Shown here: positions 19,101 through 27,500 of the stretch, one piece after another | How the letters are laid out: every line of letters starts with the position of its first letter | Numbering within the stretch: position 1 is the first letter of the stretch | Assembly (NCBI RefSeq): GCF_900129465.1 | Contig: NZ_FSRA01000001.1 | Location: forward strand, 2,606,482 to 2,670,481 | Length of the DNA stretch: 64,000 nt | Origin: Chitinophaga niabensis | Lineage (GTDB): Bacteria > Bacteroidota > Bacteroidia > Chitinophagales > Chitinophagaceae | Reading direction: 5' to 3' | Program-made: the position numbers and the translations under genes | Notes under the pieces: model-generated | What the model was told of the DNA's origin: nothing | Seen by the model: only the letters and a program-made list of their open reading frames with translations | Database searches by the model: none

Positions 19101-19249
19101 TACCCCAGATCGTCCTGCGTGATACAGAAAACGTTGTTGTCGGATAATCCCTGCTGTACGGTGTACCGTTCAAAAGAAGAAGCCTGTAGCTGAGCATGGG
19201 CTACACAACCATACAAGATAAGGCAGCAGATGAGGAACTGTTTTTTCAT
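16100..19249 (-). CDS. propeller-sensor histidine kinase (LytS/YehU type)
   Basis: A 1049-residue kinase. A Sec signal (1-22) is followed by a periplasmic two-component regulator propeller region (about 30-690, with repeats such as DDLGYIWLGTENGLNRFDG and DKEERLWVGTSNGL), a Y_Y_Y domain (about 700-765), a membrane helix (about 778-797) and a coiled coil. The His_kinase domain PF06580 follows, with MNPHFIFNCLNSI (His856), and the HATPase with N-box near 951 (PLAENAIWHGL) and DNGVGI at about 982-987. This architecture lacks the receiver and AraC domain of the hybrid forms and pairs with a separate LytTR regulator. The ligand is probably a glycan or cell-wall product, by analogy with other propeller kinases. 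Confidence 0.93.
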   Translation of the reverse strand: MKKQFLICCLILYGCVAHAQLQASSFERYTVQQGLSDNNVFCITQDDLGYIWLGTENGLNRFDGNVFQSFYHDTSSYSIPGNHVLELKRTGLHEILVLTQKGLQQVNTTTLARRNYLLPETERTPANPNRLTDVVKLKNGAFAISTSVGFYVMHANGGLAYAYNRLRGGYSGSEMVNYGRNIFLLPDHNALLFTKDEGVSLYIPATNTFVRYRTALPAEWSAFYPPGEDWIARYQMDSVRFMLVHSRQRSFTYYNAENGKVKVSAMPSVIHDDLSEDSRIFPLSKGRFAITSGGSGYYTFELNEQTGVVIFDENRSLKGYKCNYLFMDKEERLWVGTSNGLLYEKKEQPLFTSYMLNDYAAEGYSYFCYLTRYKDRLYLAKAARQPHITVVDTATMKVIKKVTLPGYHINYDENPSIQCYYPDTLWIGTNDGITWLDTKNYHSGKVALPEPLQHGRVALNPVMENGDTWMIRPWGGVVAKYNIHTRQFTCYTNTTNPRLPFERPKQVVYDAYGDAWLSGYGLARWNYKTHRFDTLMNRYNGLNKDEDNILSITADSRGSLWLHSFENGLQEYRIKEKRFIGHSLLDGVSFNALVSLSNKEVAGKIWFSTPSNQIGNINLQTGSSNIYGTKDGIPEGRPSARYIFYDEAADQCYALLAKYLIRFRPSAEPVVRNNNNILIEQVAAPNALVHYPGDTVEFPYKQNNLSIRFTLINYNNTSSYHFYYRLNESTSWVPLRNQRTINMTSLSPGKYTLYIKALDRNQDEKTKQLLIIIHPPFWNTWWFITLSTLLLVAAVLSLLKWRELVLRRAAAVKFDAQAKQNEEMKGRLQLELELAVLNQQLTEMEMKALHAQMNPHFIFNCLNSIVGMIIYQQNEDASRYLNKFAQLIRENLDHSKRSFITLQQNINYLHNYLKMEQIRFTNFEYEMKVDALLDTEEIMIAPMLIQPLAENAIWHGLQAIEEKKQLKISFSKEKDYLVCEIEDNGVGINKTKDHHSTTKHLSMGIENIQKRILLLRQKYNTDCVITFTDKGDRHTDETGTIVTLTWKII

Positions 19250-19430
19250 GGGGTTACGAAAGCTCTTGTAAAGCTACAATAAATATAAATCCCTGAAAAC
19301 CCTTTACAAGAAGATATTTACCGGTATCAGCCAAAACCTGCCTTTCCCGGTTTTGCATTATAAGAAACGAAAATTAGCGAATACTTTCGATGCTGAAGAA
19401 CAGATACTGGTAACCCCAAAAAAGAATTTT

Positions 19431-21839
19431 ATGGAATCGCCTTTCCTGCATTTCCCCAATCTCGAAAGAGAGGTGAATGCCGAACCGCTTCCCGTTGTAA
19501 AGGAAACCTACACGGAAAGCCCCTTTCTCAATGTCAATAAGCTCTATGGCAAACCCCAGGGCTTTGATAAAAAAGCCGAAGCTTATGTGACCATCATGAA
19601 TGAACTCCACGATGATGAGTTTAATGAGCAGATGGAGGACCTGTTGAATGAGATGAAAGATTTCCGTGAGAAATACGTTTCACGGGATGGCTACATGAAC
19701 AATGAAGTATATACCCGCCAGCTTACCCAAAGCTATTATCAGCCCATGATACGGGAGATGAACAGTTATTTCGACAAGTTGGTGCAATATGGTCATGAAG
19801 TGGATAATAATCTTCGTACCGTTACAGACCTTGAAACACTGTTCTCCGATCATGAGTTCAACGGAACGGACCTCACGGATGTGCAGGAACAATTCCTGGG
19901 TGGTCTTAAAAAGGCTTTTAAAAAAGTGGTGGGTGTAGCAAAAAAAGTAGGCAAAGGTGCTATCGCCGCAGGCAAGTTTGTAGCGAAAGCAGCACTGGGT
20001 CCTATCCTCAGCCGGATCACCGGGATCTTTAAAAAGTTCCTGGCTGGCGTACTCAAAGATGGTATTAACCTGCTGCCCGGAAAATACAGGACCCTTGCGC
20101 AATCACTGGCAGGCAAGTTACTGCCTGCCAGCATGCGCCCTCAGCCAGCACCTGTTGCACCTGTAGCACCTGTTGCGCCGGAACCGGATTCCACCAGGGA
20201 TATTGCAGAAGATATCCAGGATGGTATGAATGCCGCCACCGCACAGGTACTGACAGCAGAAAATGAAATGGAATGGCAATTGATGGAAGCGGAGCTGGAC
20301 CAGTCCCTGGATGAAGCACCGGAGGAAAACATGGAAGTGCTTTCCGCCGCCAGGCAACGTTTCGTGCAGCAGTTGAATGAACTGGAAGATGGTGATAATC
20401 CGCAACCGGCAGTTGAACAATTTGCCCCCATCGTTACCACCGCGCTGAAATTTGCACTGCCGCTCATCGGCAGAGAAAGAGTGAAAGGCTGGCTCACTTC
20501 CCTCATCAGTAAATTAATAACCCCCTTTATTGGAAAAGACAATTCCCAGATGCTTTCCCGTTTAATGGTAGACAAAGGTTTTACCATGCTGAACCTGGAA
20601 ACCGCGGAAAGGAATGCGGGCACTACTGCCATTGCGGAAGTAGTAGAGAACACTATACGGCAGGTACCGGAGTTTCCTTCATATGTGCTGGAAGACAGGC
20701 AGCTTTTTGAACGTTACATTGTGCAGGCTTTTGAAAGGTCTGCCGCCGCCTACCTGCCGGATGTTCTTCCCGAAAAAGCCTACGATGCCCAGCCAGAGCT
20801 GCGGGAATCCAACGAAAGATCTGTTGTCTGGAAAAACGAACCTCCTTCCGCCGAAGAAGCTGCACCCGGATATAAGGTGCTGAATGAAGTGATCGAAACG
20901 GAGATCACTCCCTATATTGCCAACGAGATCAAAACCTTTGGAGGTATTCCCTTATCGGTTTTCCTGCGCGATAAACTGGGTATCTCTGTTAATTCAAGTA
21001 TCCCGGTGAAAGTGCATCTCTTTGAATCCTCTCCCCGGAATGACCTTTTCCAGATCGCAAAAAAAGCAAAACGGATACGTGGCTTAGGCAATGCGTCCAG
21101 GAGCGCCTGGATGCAATTGCACCCGCTTACTTCTGTAGCCGCAGGTTTGCTCATGCGTGAGCCCGGCCTGGGTTGCAGAAGAGGTAAAGAGAACTGCCTC
21201 GGCAAAAGGAAAAGTGCACAGGGCCACCGTTACTATTATCTTGAAATAGATGGCGCACGCCCACAATACTTTCAGCCTGCAAAAGGCAGGCAGGTATTGA
21301 GAAAACATACTTCCCTCAAAGCCCGTCTGAACTTTGTGACAAATGAGATCAGCATGCAGCTCTATCTCAGCGAAAGCGATGCACAGGCTGTGGCTGCCTG
21401 CTTAAGGAAAAAGAACCAGTCTGAAGCCGCTCACATTATGGTGATGATGGCTTTCAAAGAAGGTTTGAAAAATATATTCAGCTACGGCAAGTTCGATTAT
21501 TTAAAGATCGTTCACCAACATGTAGTACCCGGTAATCATTCCGGTATGGCTATAGATAAAGTGCCGCCGGTGATCACCCGTTCCTTCAGCAATGCTTTAA
21601 CTAACTGGACAGGTAAAGCGATGATCAGTTTCCTGCGGGACCATGCGGACAAACTGATCCAGGCTGCAGAAGACAATTCAGATGGCCTGAGCCTCCGCAT
21701 CAGCTTCTCCAACCCGCCGGACTTTGATCTGATGAAAGAAATGCTGGCAGGCAATTACGCGGCTGTAAAGGAAGACCTCTTTAACGAACACCCCAAAGAA
21801 AGCAGCATACATGCAAGTCCGGGACATCAGCAGGATTAA
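19431..21839 (+). CDS. ESPFL-motif protein with cationic amphipathic segment; no known family
   Basis: I start at ATG 19431, giving 802 residues that begin directly with MESPFL; the frame is open further upstream only to a TTG at 19353. A second copy, TESPFLNVN, lies at about 28-36. Next come a helical region (about 45-150), then a Lys/Gly/Ala/Val-rich amphipathic stretch (about 157-232: GGLKKAFKKVVGVAKKVGKG, AIAAGKFVAKAALG, ITGIFKKFL), an Ala-Pro linker (PAPVAPVAPVAP), a second helical part with a Phe-Ala-Leu-Pro-Leu-rich segment, and an alpha/beta C-terminus with Cys-containing GLGCRRGKENCLG. There is no signal peptide and no domain that I recognise. The cationic segment looks membrane- or nucleic-acid-active. 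The 3' end overlaps the zincin gene by 29 bases. Confidence 0.85.
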   Translation: MESPFLHFPNLEREVNAEPLPVVKETYTESPFLNVNKLYGKPQGFDKKAEAYVTIMNELHDDEFNEQMEDLLNEMKDFREKYVSRDGYMNNEVYTRQLTQSYYQPMIREMNSYFDKLVQYGHEVDNNLRTVTDLETLFSDHEFNGTDLTDVQEQFLGGLKKAFKKVVGVAKKVGKGAIAAGKFVAKAALGPILSRITGIFKKFLAGVLKDGINLLPGKYRTLAQSLAGKLLPASMRPQPAPVAPVAPVAPEPDSTRDIAEDIQDGMNAATAQVLTAENEMEWQLMEAELDQSLDEAPEENMEVLSAARQRFVQQLNELEDGDNPQPAVEQFAPIVTTALKFALPLIGRERVKGWLTSLISKLITPFIGKDNSQMLSRLMVDKGFTMLNLETAERNAGTTAIAEVVENTIRQVPEFPSYVLEDRQLFERYIVQAFERSAAAYLPDVLPEKAYDAQPELRESNERSVVWKNEPPSAEEAAPGYKVLNEVIETEITPYIANEIKTFGGIPLSVFLRDKLGISVNSSIPVKVHLFESSPRNDLFQIAKKAKRIRGLGNASRSAWMQLHPLTSVAAGLLMREPGLGCRRGKENCLGKRKSAQGHRYYYLEIDGARPQYFQPAKGRQVLRKHTSLKARLNFVTNEISMQLYLSESDAQAVAACLRKKNQSEAAHIMVMMAFKEGLKNIFSYGKFDYLKIVHQHVVPGNHSGMAIDKVPPVITRSFSNALTNWTGKAMISFLRDHADKLIQAAEDNSDGLSLRISFSNPPDFDLMKEMLAGNYAAVKEDLFNEHPKESSIHASPGHQQD

Positions 21840-23052
21840 GTACGAACCGCTGCTGGTGCAGGCCAATCACTGGCTGGCAGCAGCAAAGCGGCTGGAAGAC
21901 ATGGATGCCCTTGCCAGCGAACTGGCATGGAAAAGCCTGGAACAATATGTGCACCCACATCTCCGGCAACATCTTTCCACCTGCGTTAAAAAACTGGTGA
22001 ACAAAGGTGAAGCCATGCAGCACAGGCTACAGAACGGCACTGCCACCGAATTTGAAATAGAACGGTTCAAAAGAAGTTATCTGCAGGTGGAAACATTGAT
22101 GGACTTTTATGCAGATGCATTGGCCACACGCACGAATCCAGCCGTCACAGCTACTTTAAAAGCCTGCGATTATATAGCGGAACATAGTATGAGGATGTTG
22201 CTGGAACCATTAGGCCACAATACCCCTGCAGTGATCACTTATATCGATAAAGGCATGGGCGCCTCCATCCTCAAAGCAGGGCTTCGCCTCTGGGATGATT
22301 CGGAAAACCCTGCCGCCGCTATCAAGATCGTAAGGCATAACCTGCTACGGCCTACAGCACTGATACATGAAGCCGGGCACCAGGTGGCGCATATAACAGG
22401 ATGGAACGAACAACTGGCAGCAGCTTTGCGCAGCGCGCTTTTAAAATACGGCGCTGAACTGGCAGACAGCTGGGCAGCCTGGTCCTCCGAAATAGCAGCA
22501 GACATTTTTGCCTTTGTGCACACCGGCTTTGCTTCCGTAGCGGCATTGCACGATGTGGTGGATGGCCCTTCGCGGGGTGTGCTGCATTATTCTTCCGGCG
22601 ACCCGCATCCGATCAGTTACCTGCGTGTTTTAACAGGCACGGAATGCTGCAAACATTGTTTCGGAAATGGTGTATGGGATCATATGCGCCGTAACTGGAT
22701 GCATAGGCACCCACTGGAAAATGCAAGGCCCGCAACGGCTAAACTGGTCCGCGCCTCGCTTCCTTTGTTACCGGAGATTGTAAAGGTGTTACTGGATCAC
22801 CCCCTGCGCGCCTTTCGTAATAAAAGCATCCGGCACCTGGTAGATGCGAATGCCGTACATCCTGCCAGCCTGCAACGTACAGCAGATCTATACGGTACTT
22901 CTTTTTATACTTCCGCTCCCCTGCTGCTGAAAGCGCCATTGCTCAGGCTTGCCTGGAATGGCTACCAGTTGATAGCAGCACCGGAACAAGCGGAACAATT
23001 CCAGGATCAGCAAAGATCATGGATGCAACTTTTAGGAAACTCAATTAAATAA
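21811..23052 (+). CDS. putative zinc metallopeptidase (HEAGH zincin)
   Basis: A 413-residue protein without a signal peptide. Residues 186-190 are HEAGH in the context TALIHEAGHQVAHITGW, a zincin HExxH motif. A third ligand is likely Glu227 in WSSEIAADIFAF, about 40 residues on, and GDPHPISYLRVL (263-274) resembles the HP..R element that follows in several gluzincin families. The N-terminal 110 residues are helical; the C-terminal part has a Cys cluster (ECCKHCFGNG, 278-287). No named family is recognised. It starts inside the 3' end of the ESPFL gene and so is coupled to it. A role in processing the neighbouring proteins or attacking a target is inference. Confidence 0.8.
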   Translation: MQVRDISRIKYEPLLVQANHWLAAAKRLEDMDALASELAWKSLEQYVHPHLRQHLSTCVKKLVNKGEAMQHRLQNGTATEFEIERFKRSYLQVETLMDFYADALATRTNPAVTATLKACDYIAEHSMRMLLEPLGHNTPAVITYIDKGMGASILKAGLRLWDDSENPAAAIKIVRHNLLRPTALIHEAGHQVAHITGWNEQLAAALRSALLKYGAELADSWAAWSSEIAADIFAFVHTGFASVAALHDVVDGPSRGVLHYSSGDPHPISYLRVLTGTECCKHCFGNGVWDHMRRNWMHRHPLENARPATAKLVRASLPLLPEIVKVLLDHPLRAFRNKSIRHLVDANAVHPASLQRTADLYGTSFYTSAPLLLKAPLLRLAWNGYQLIAAPEQAEQFQDQQRSWMQLLGNSIK

Positions 23053-23069
23053 CGCTAACAATTACTACA

Positions 23070-23273
23070 ATGGCAAAAGAAAAACTCACCACTCCCGGTG
23101 TTACTGAACCCTCAGATAGCAATAACGGCGGCCGCCAGAAGATCATCGTACCGCCTCCCTCCGTGCTGCAGCAATTTGAGATCTACCGCAAGCTCCTCAG
23201 GGGAGATGTGAACTTTCAATGGTTCTTTTCTAACCTTGAGCTCAGGAAATGTAACCCCATCATTATAGAATAA
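23070..23273 (+). CDS. small hypothetical protein of the ESPFL cluster
   Basis: A 67-residue protein, 17 bases after the zincin gene. The first half is polar and probably disordered (LTTPGVTEPSDSNNGGRQ). The second half has a Pro-rich turn (IIVPPPSVLQQFEIYRKLL) and an aromatic segment (NFQWFFSNLELRKCNP). I recognise no family. Its position between four larger genes with tight spacing argues that it is real. It could be an adaptor, chaperone or immunity-type factor, but nothing in the sequence decides. Confidence 0.7.
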   Translation: MAKEKLTTPGVTEPSDSNNGGRQKIIVPPPSVLQQFEIYRKLLRGDVNFQWFFSNLELRKCNPIIIE

Positions 23274-23302
23274 TCTTTCCATAACCCCTCAAAGTAACTA
23301 CC

Positions 23303-24493
23303 ATGTTCAGAAGAATAGTTTCAAACGGTAACTCTTTCCAGGATACGTTATCCAACGATCCTTCCCCGGAATACATTGAAAGTGCCAACAGGCTTTTTCA
23401 ATTACACCCTACTGAATTATACGCACTGCTGGAATCCGCCTGGTCTTTCCGGGTAAAGGAAAACAGGCAGCCCGGCCACCCTGGTAATAAAACAACACTG
23501 CGCGGCCTTCCGGACGATCTGATCGGATTGTTCGACAATAACTGGCAGAACGGCACCACCTTTGTTACACAGGTGGGCGTAGGGAATCCCTGTACAGGCC
23601 ACTCTTTATGGGATCACCTCATTTATGCATATGTAATTGAATCCACCCAGGTATATAAAGTCTTCCAAAAACTAATCGAGAATTATGCAAAGGGAGATTT
23701 TGAGATCAATCTCCAGCCAGCGGTATTGCAATGGCTGCATAACACAGAAACATTGTGGTTTTCAGACCCGCCGGTACTCTCTTCTTTCAACTTTGTAAGC
23801 AAAGCCCGCCCGGATATTATGCTCACCCGCCTGGGCTCTTATTACCGTTTCTTTGGCTTCTCCTTACCGGGAGATGAACAACCTTACTACAAAGCAAAAT
23901 CCGCCCACCTCAACTACCGCCGTTCATTTGAAAGGTTTGCAGAAGAGATCTGGATCGGGATTGAGAACGAAGCGAACGTTACCGGCAGAAGGCCCATCGA
24001 TGATGCAGCCATTGCTTTCAGCGCTTACGAAATGCAGAAGAACTTCCTCTCCCAACGTAATAACGGAGATATCACCAAACAGGAATTCTTCTTTGTGTCT
24101 ATGATGGCCTGGTTCCATCTTTCCCTGGAATATAACAGCCCCATCGTTCAGGCATTTGGTATCAACGAACAAAGCCCTGCACAGCGGCTCTTTGCATTGG
24201 CCAATATTGTTGGCGTACCTGCCAACGGGCTCAGCGAAAACCTCTTCAGGCTGGGAGACAATATGAGCCTCCTGCTCACGCTCATTGAAACAGGTGTGTT
24301 CAATGATGAGCTGAACGTTCCTGCGCTGTATGAAGATAATTCCCCGCTTGCCAACATGATGAAGCAGATCATCTTTAACTACTCTCATGTTTCCGGCAAT
24401 AACCTTAAAGCAAGGGCTGTTAAAACATACGACAGTATGCCGCTGCAGAAAGGGAATGGCATCCTCACAAACGGCCAGGCAGTTCATTCCTGA
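23303..24493 (+). CDS. hypothetical protein of the ESPFL cluster
   Basis: A 396-residue protein with no signal peptide and no family I recognise. It is predicted to be mainly helical and soluble, with notable stretches NPCTGHSLWDHLIYAYVIES (about 110-129), SYYRFFGFSLPGDEQPYY and EEIWIGIENEANVTGRRPID. There are no repeats, CxxC or obvious catalytic motifs. It starts 29 bases after the small gene and ends 36 bases before the 1146-residue gene, in the same direction. It is probably a structural or accessory part of the cluster; that is inference from position only. Confidence 0.8.
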   Translation: MFRRIVSNGNSFQDTLSNDPSPEYIESANRLFQLHPTELYALLESAWSFRVKENRQPGHPGNKTTLRGLPDDLIGLFDNNWQNGTTFVTQVGVGNPCTGHSLWDHLIYAYVIESTQVYKVFQKLIENYAKGDFEINLQPAVLQWLHNTETLWFSDPPVLSSFNFVSKARPDIMLTRLGSYYRFFGFSLPGDEQPYYKAKSAHLNYRRSFERFAEEIWIGIENEANVTGRRPIDDAAIAFSAYEMQKNFLSQRNNGDITKQEFFFVSMMAWFHLSLEYNSPIVQAFGINEQSPAQRLFALANIVGVPANGLSENLFRLGDNMSLLLTLIETGVFNDELNVPALYEDNSPLANMMKQIIFNYSHVSGNNLKARAVKTYDSMPLQKGNGILTNGQAVHS

Positions 24494-24529
24494 TAACCAT
24501 CATTTTTCATCGCTATTAAATTCATATTT

Positions 24530-27500
24530 ATGGACAACCATAAATGGGAAGGGTCTATCCTGGATAACCAGGAAGACTTCTCCCCCTTCCATAGATTCCG
24601 GAAACCAAGGAGGGTTTGGTTTAGAAGAGAAGACGGTACGGAAATGGAACTGGAATCTCCCTTCCTTTTCCCGGTGCTGGCGCAAGAGGAAGAAAGGTTT
24701 GAGTTTGACACGCCCAAACAGCCTGTTACAATTCCTGCCATACCCGCCGCCATTGTGGAAACCTGGGGAAATGAGGCCACCATGCTGGAACATATCAAAA
24801 AGCTGGCCCTCTCCGCTTTGCCCGATCTCGCTAAAAAACCTACCGCTAAATGGACGGCGGCTGATAAAAAAGAACTGAAATCCGTATCTACTGCTATCCG
24901 TAAAAAGTTAGCAACAGCAAGGCACCAGCTCTATAAAAAAGGGCCACTGCCTGCTATTGGTACGGTAAAGATCCCCTACGGTTTCAAAGCTTTGAAAAGA
25001 GGATTGAGAACGGACACTGCCGTTCTCCCCTGCCCGCGTGTGGATACTGTACTGGCAGACCTCCACAATAAAGGCCTGATCAATATCACGCAGGACCAGC
25101 TGGATATTTTTCAAAGGATGGCCAACGTGGAAACCAGCGGCATGATCACTACATTAAACAGCTGGGACTCTGCAGTAGTGAGCATTGGCTTCTTCCAGTT
25201 AACGCTTCACACCGGCAAACTGCAAAGGTGGATCAAACTCGCGCCTGCCGCTTTTAAGCGCTATGGCATAGAGTTGCATGCTACCAATGTCTATACTTTC
25301 GACCCAACGGAAAAACATCCGGCCATTGGGAATGTAGAGAATAAAGACAGGGCACAGCTTCGCTTTCATGGATGGGCAGAGCGATTCCACTATGCCGGGC
25401 TGGACCAGGATGTGATCATTGCACAGGTAGCGTTTGGTATCAAATACCTGGAAGAACAAAAGAAAGGCCTGAAAAACAGGTTAAAAGCCACTTTTAAACA
25501 AAAGAACACTGACCTCTACGACCGGTTCATCAATGATCATTATAATAAGAGTGCATATATCCGTGGACTTTTCCAGGAGAGTTTCAATAACAATCCTGCC
25601 AGAGCCACCAGAGCCGTTTATAAAGCCATGACCACGCCTGATAAGGCAGACTGGCTGGAAGGCTACAAGAACATGCTCATTGCAGAAGATCTGAAATCCA
25701 TCGTCACCAAAACAAGTACCGGTACCAGCATAGTGCTGAAGAAAACGCAGCCGGAGCTGGGAGATGCGGCCTACGATGAGTATGAAGACACTTACGATGA
25801 AATGGAATTTGAAGATGCCTATGATGAAGGAGAAGCAGAAGATGATATGGAATCCGAAGATGCATACGATGAAGGAGAAACAGCGGATGATATGGAATCT
25901 GAAGATGCGTATGACGAAGGGGAAGCAGATGATGATATGGAATCTGAAGATGCTTACGATGAAGGAGAAGCAGCGGATGATATGGAATCCGAAGATGCGT
26001 ACGATGAAGAGGAAATGGAAGATGATGAATCTGAAGACCTCTCTGAAGAAATGGAATACGATGAAGAACCGGAAGCCGCATACGATGAGCAGGAATACGG
26101 TGATGAAATGGAAGATGATGAATCCGGAGACCTCTCCGATGAATCTGAATACGATGAGGAAGAAGAACAGGAAGAAGACATCGCAGCAGAATACGAAACA
26201 AATCCTCCTGCCGGCACTACGGACTACCTCAAAGTAAGCGCCATCAGGGGTTTGAAATTGCGCACCGGCATGTTCATTCCTCCTTCCTGCACGCCTTCTT
26301 CAAAGATCGATATCGTTGTGTACCTACATGGCCTCTTTGGCCAGGGAAGCCAGCAAAACGGCATGGAGCTATACTGGCAGAAATACTCAAAGATCAGGGA
26401 TCACTTCAGCAGCAGTAATAAAAATGCCATCCTGTTAGCGCCCTCTCTAAGTACCAACCCACAGGTAGAAACTATCTTCCGGGCACAATACGGCTTTGAC
26501 AAATTCATTGCCGCCTGCTTTAAAGCCATGAAAGCAGCCAGGCATATTCCTGAAGATGCAGAACCCGGCAGGATCATTGTTGCCGCACATTCCGCAGGCG
26601 GAAGCCCCATGAGCGACATCCTCAACTACAAGAACAAGCTGCATGCCCGGATAGTGGAGTGCTGGGGATTTGACTGCCTCTATGGATATAATTTTGAGAG
26701 CTGGCTGAAAAAGGACCGGAATAAAAACAAGCTCTATCATTATTATGCCTTCAACAGTAAAGGCAAAAAAACAGGCCCTGCTATCAACGGAGATACTTTA
26801 GCAAAGCGCAATTCCAACATACAGAACATTGCTCCGGCAAAAGGCATACAACACCAGGGTGTTATTGCCTATGCATGGAAAAATGAGATCAACAACCGCC
26901 CGTGGTTTGAACCTGTTACCACAAAAGAGCTGGACGATTACGAAATGCCATCACGCACCAAAACAATTAAGCCCATCGTTTTAACGAGGAACCTTCGTGA
27001 AATGATCCCGGCCAGCGACAGTAAAAAACACGCACAGATCAAAGAGGCGCCGGCAGATTACCTGAAAGCTATTATAGAGGATGCGGACCCCGGCTTTAAA
27101 GTAGATGCATGGTACAAAAATTTCACCAGCTTCACCTTCCTGGGCAGGAAACTGAGCGAGGGAACTTATATCCACATGGAAATGGCCATCCTGCTGCAAA
27201 AGATCGAGGACTATTTCATGAAGGCCAAGAACACCACCAACGCTAAACTGGCGGGTGACGCCTTAGGGATGACCAAACCTCCGGAACCTATCCCCGGCCA
27301 CCGCCTCACCTCTTCCACGGCAGTATATTCCTATCACATGTTTGGTTTGGGTGTGGACATTGATTATACCCGCAATCCCATGATACAGGCCCGCGGCGCT
27401 TTTGATGCATTCATGAGAAGAGTGGGCTGGCTCACTGCAGGGAAAGACATTCCCCTGGCTAAATGGCAAAAACCCGGTTCAACCAGTGGATACATGAAAC

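Noticed and set aside
25704..26237. Long frames on both strands through the acidic repeat
   Set aside because: Low-complexity shadow of the 45-bp repeat in the real gene.
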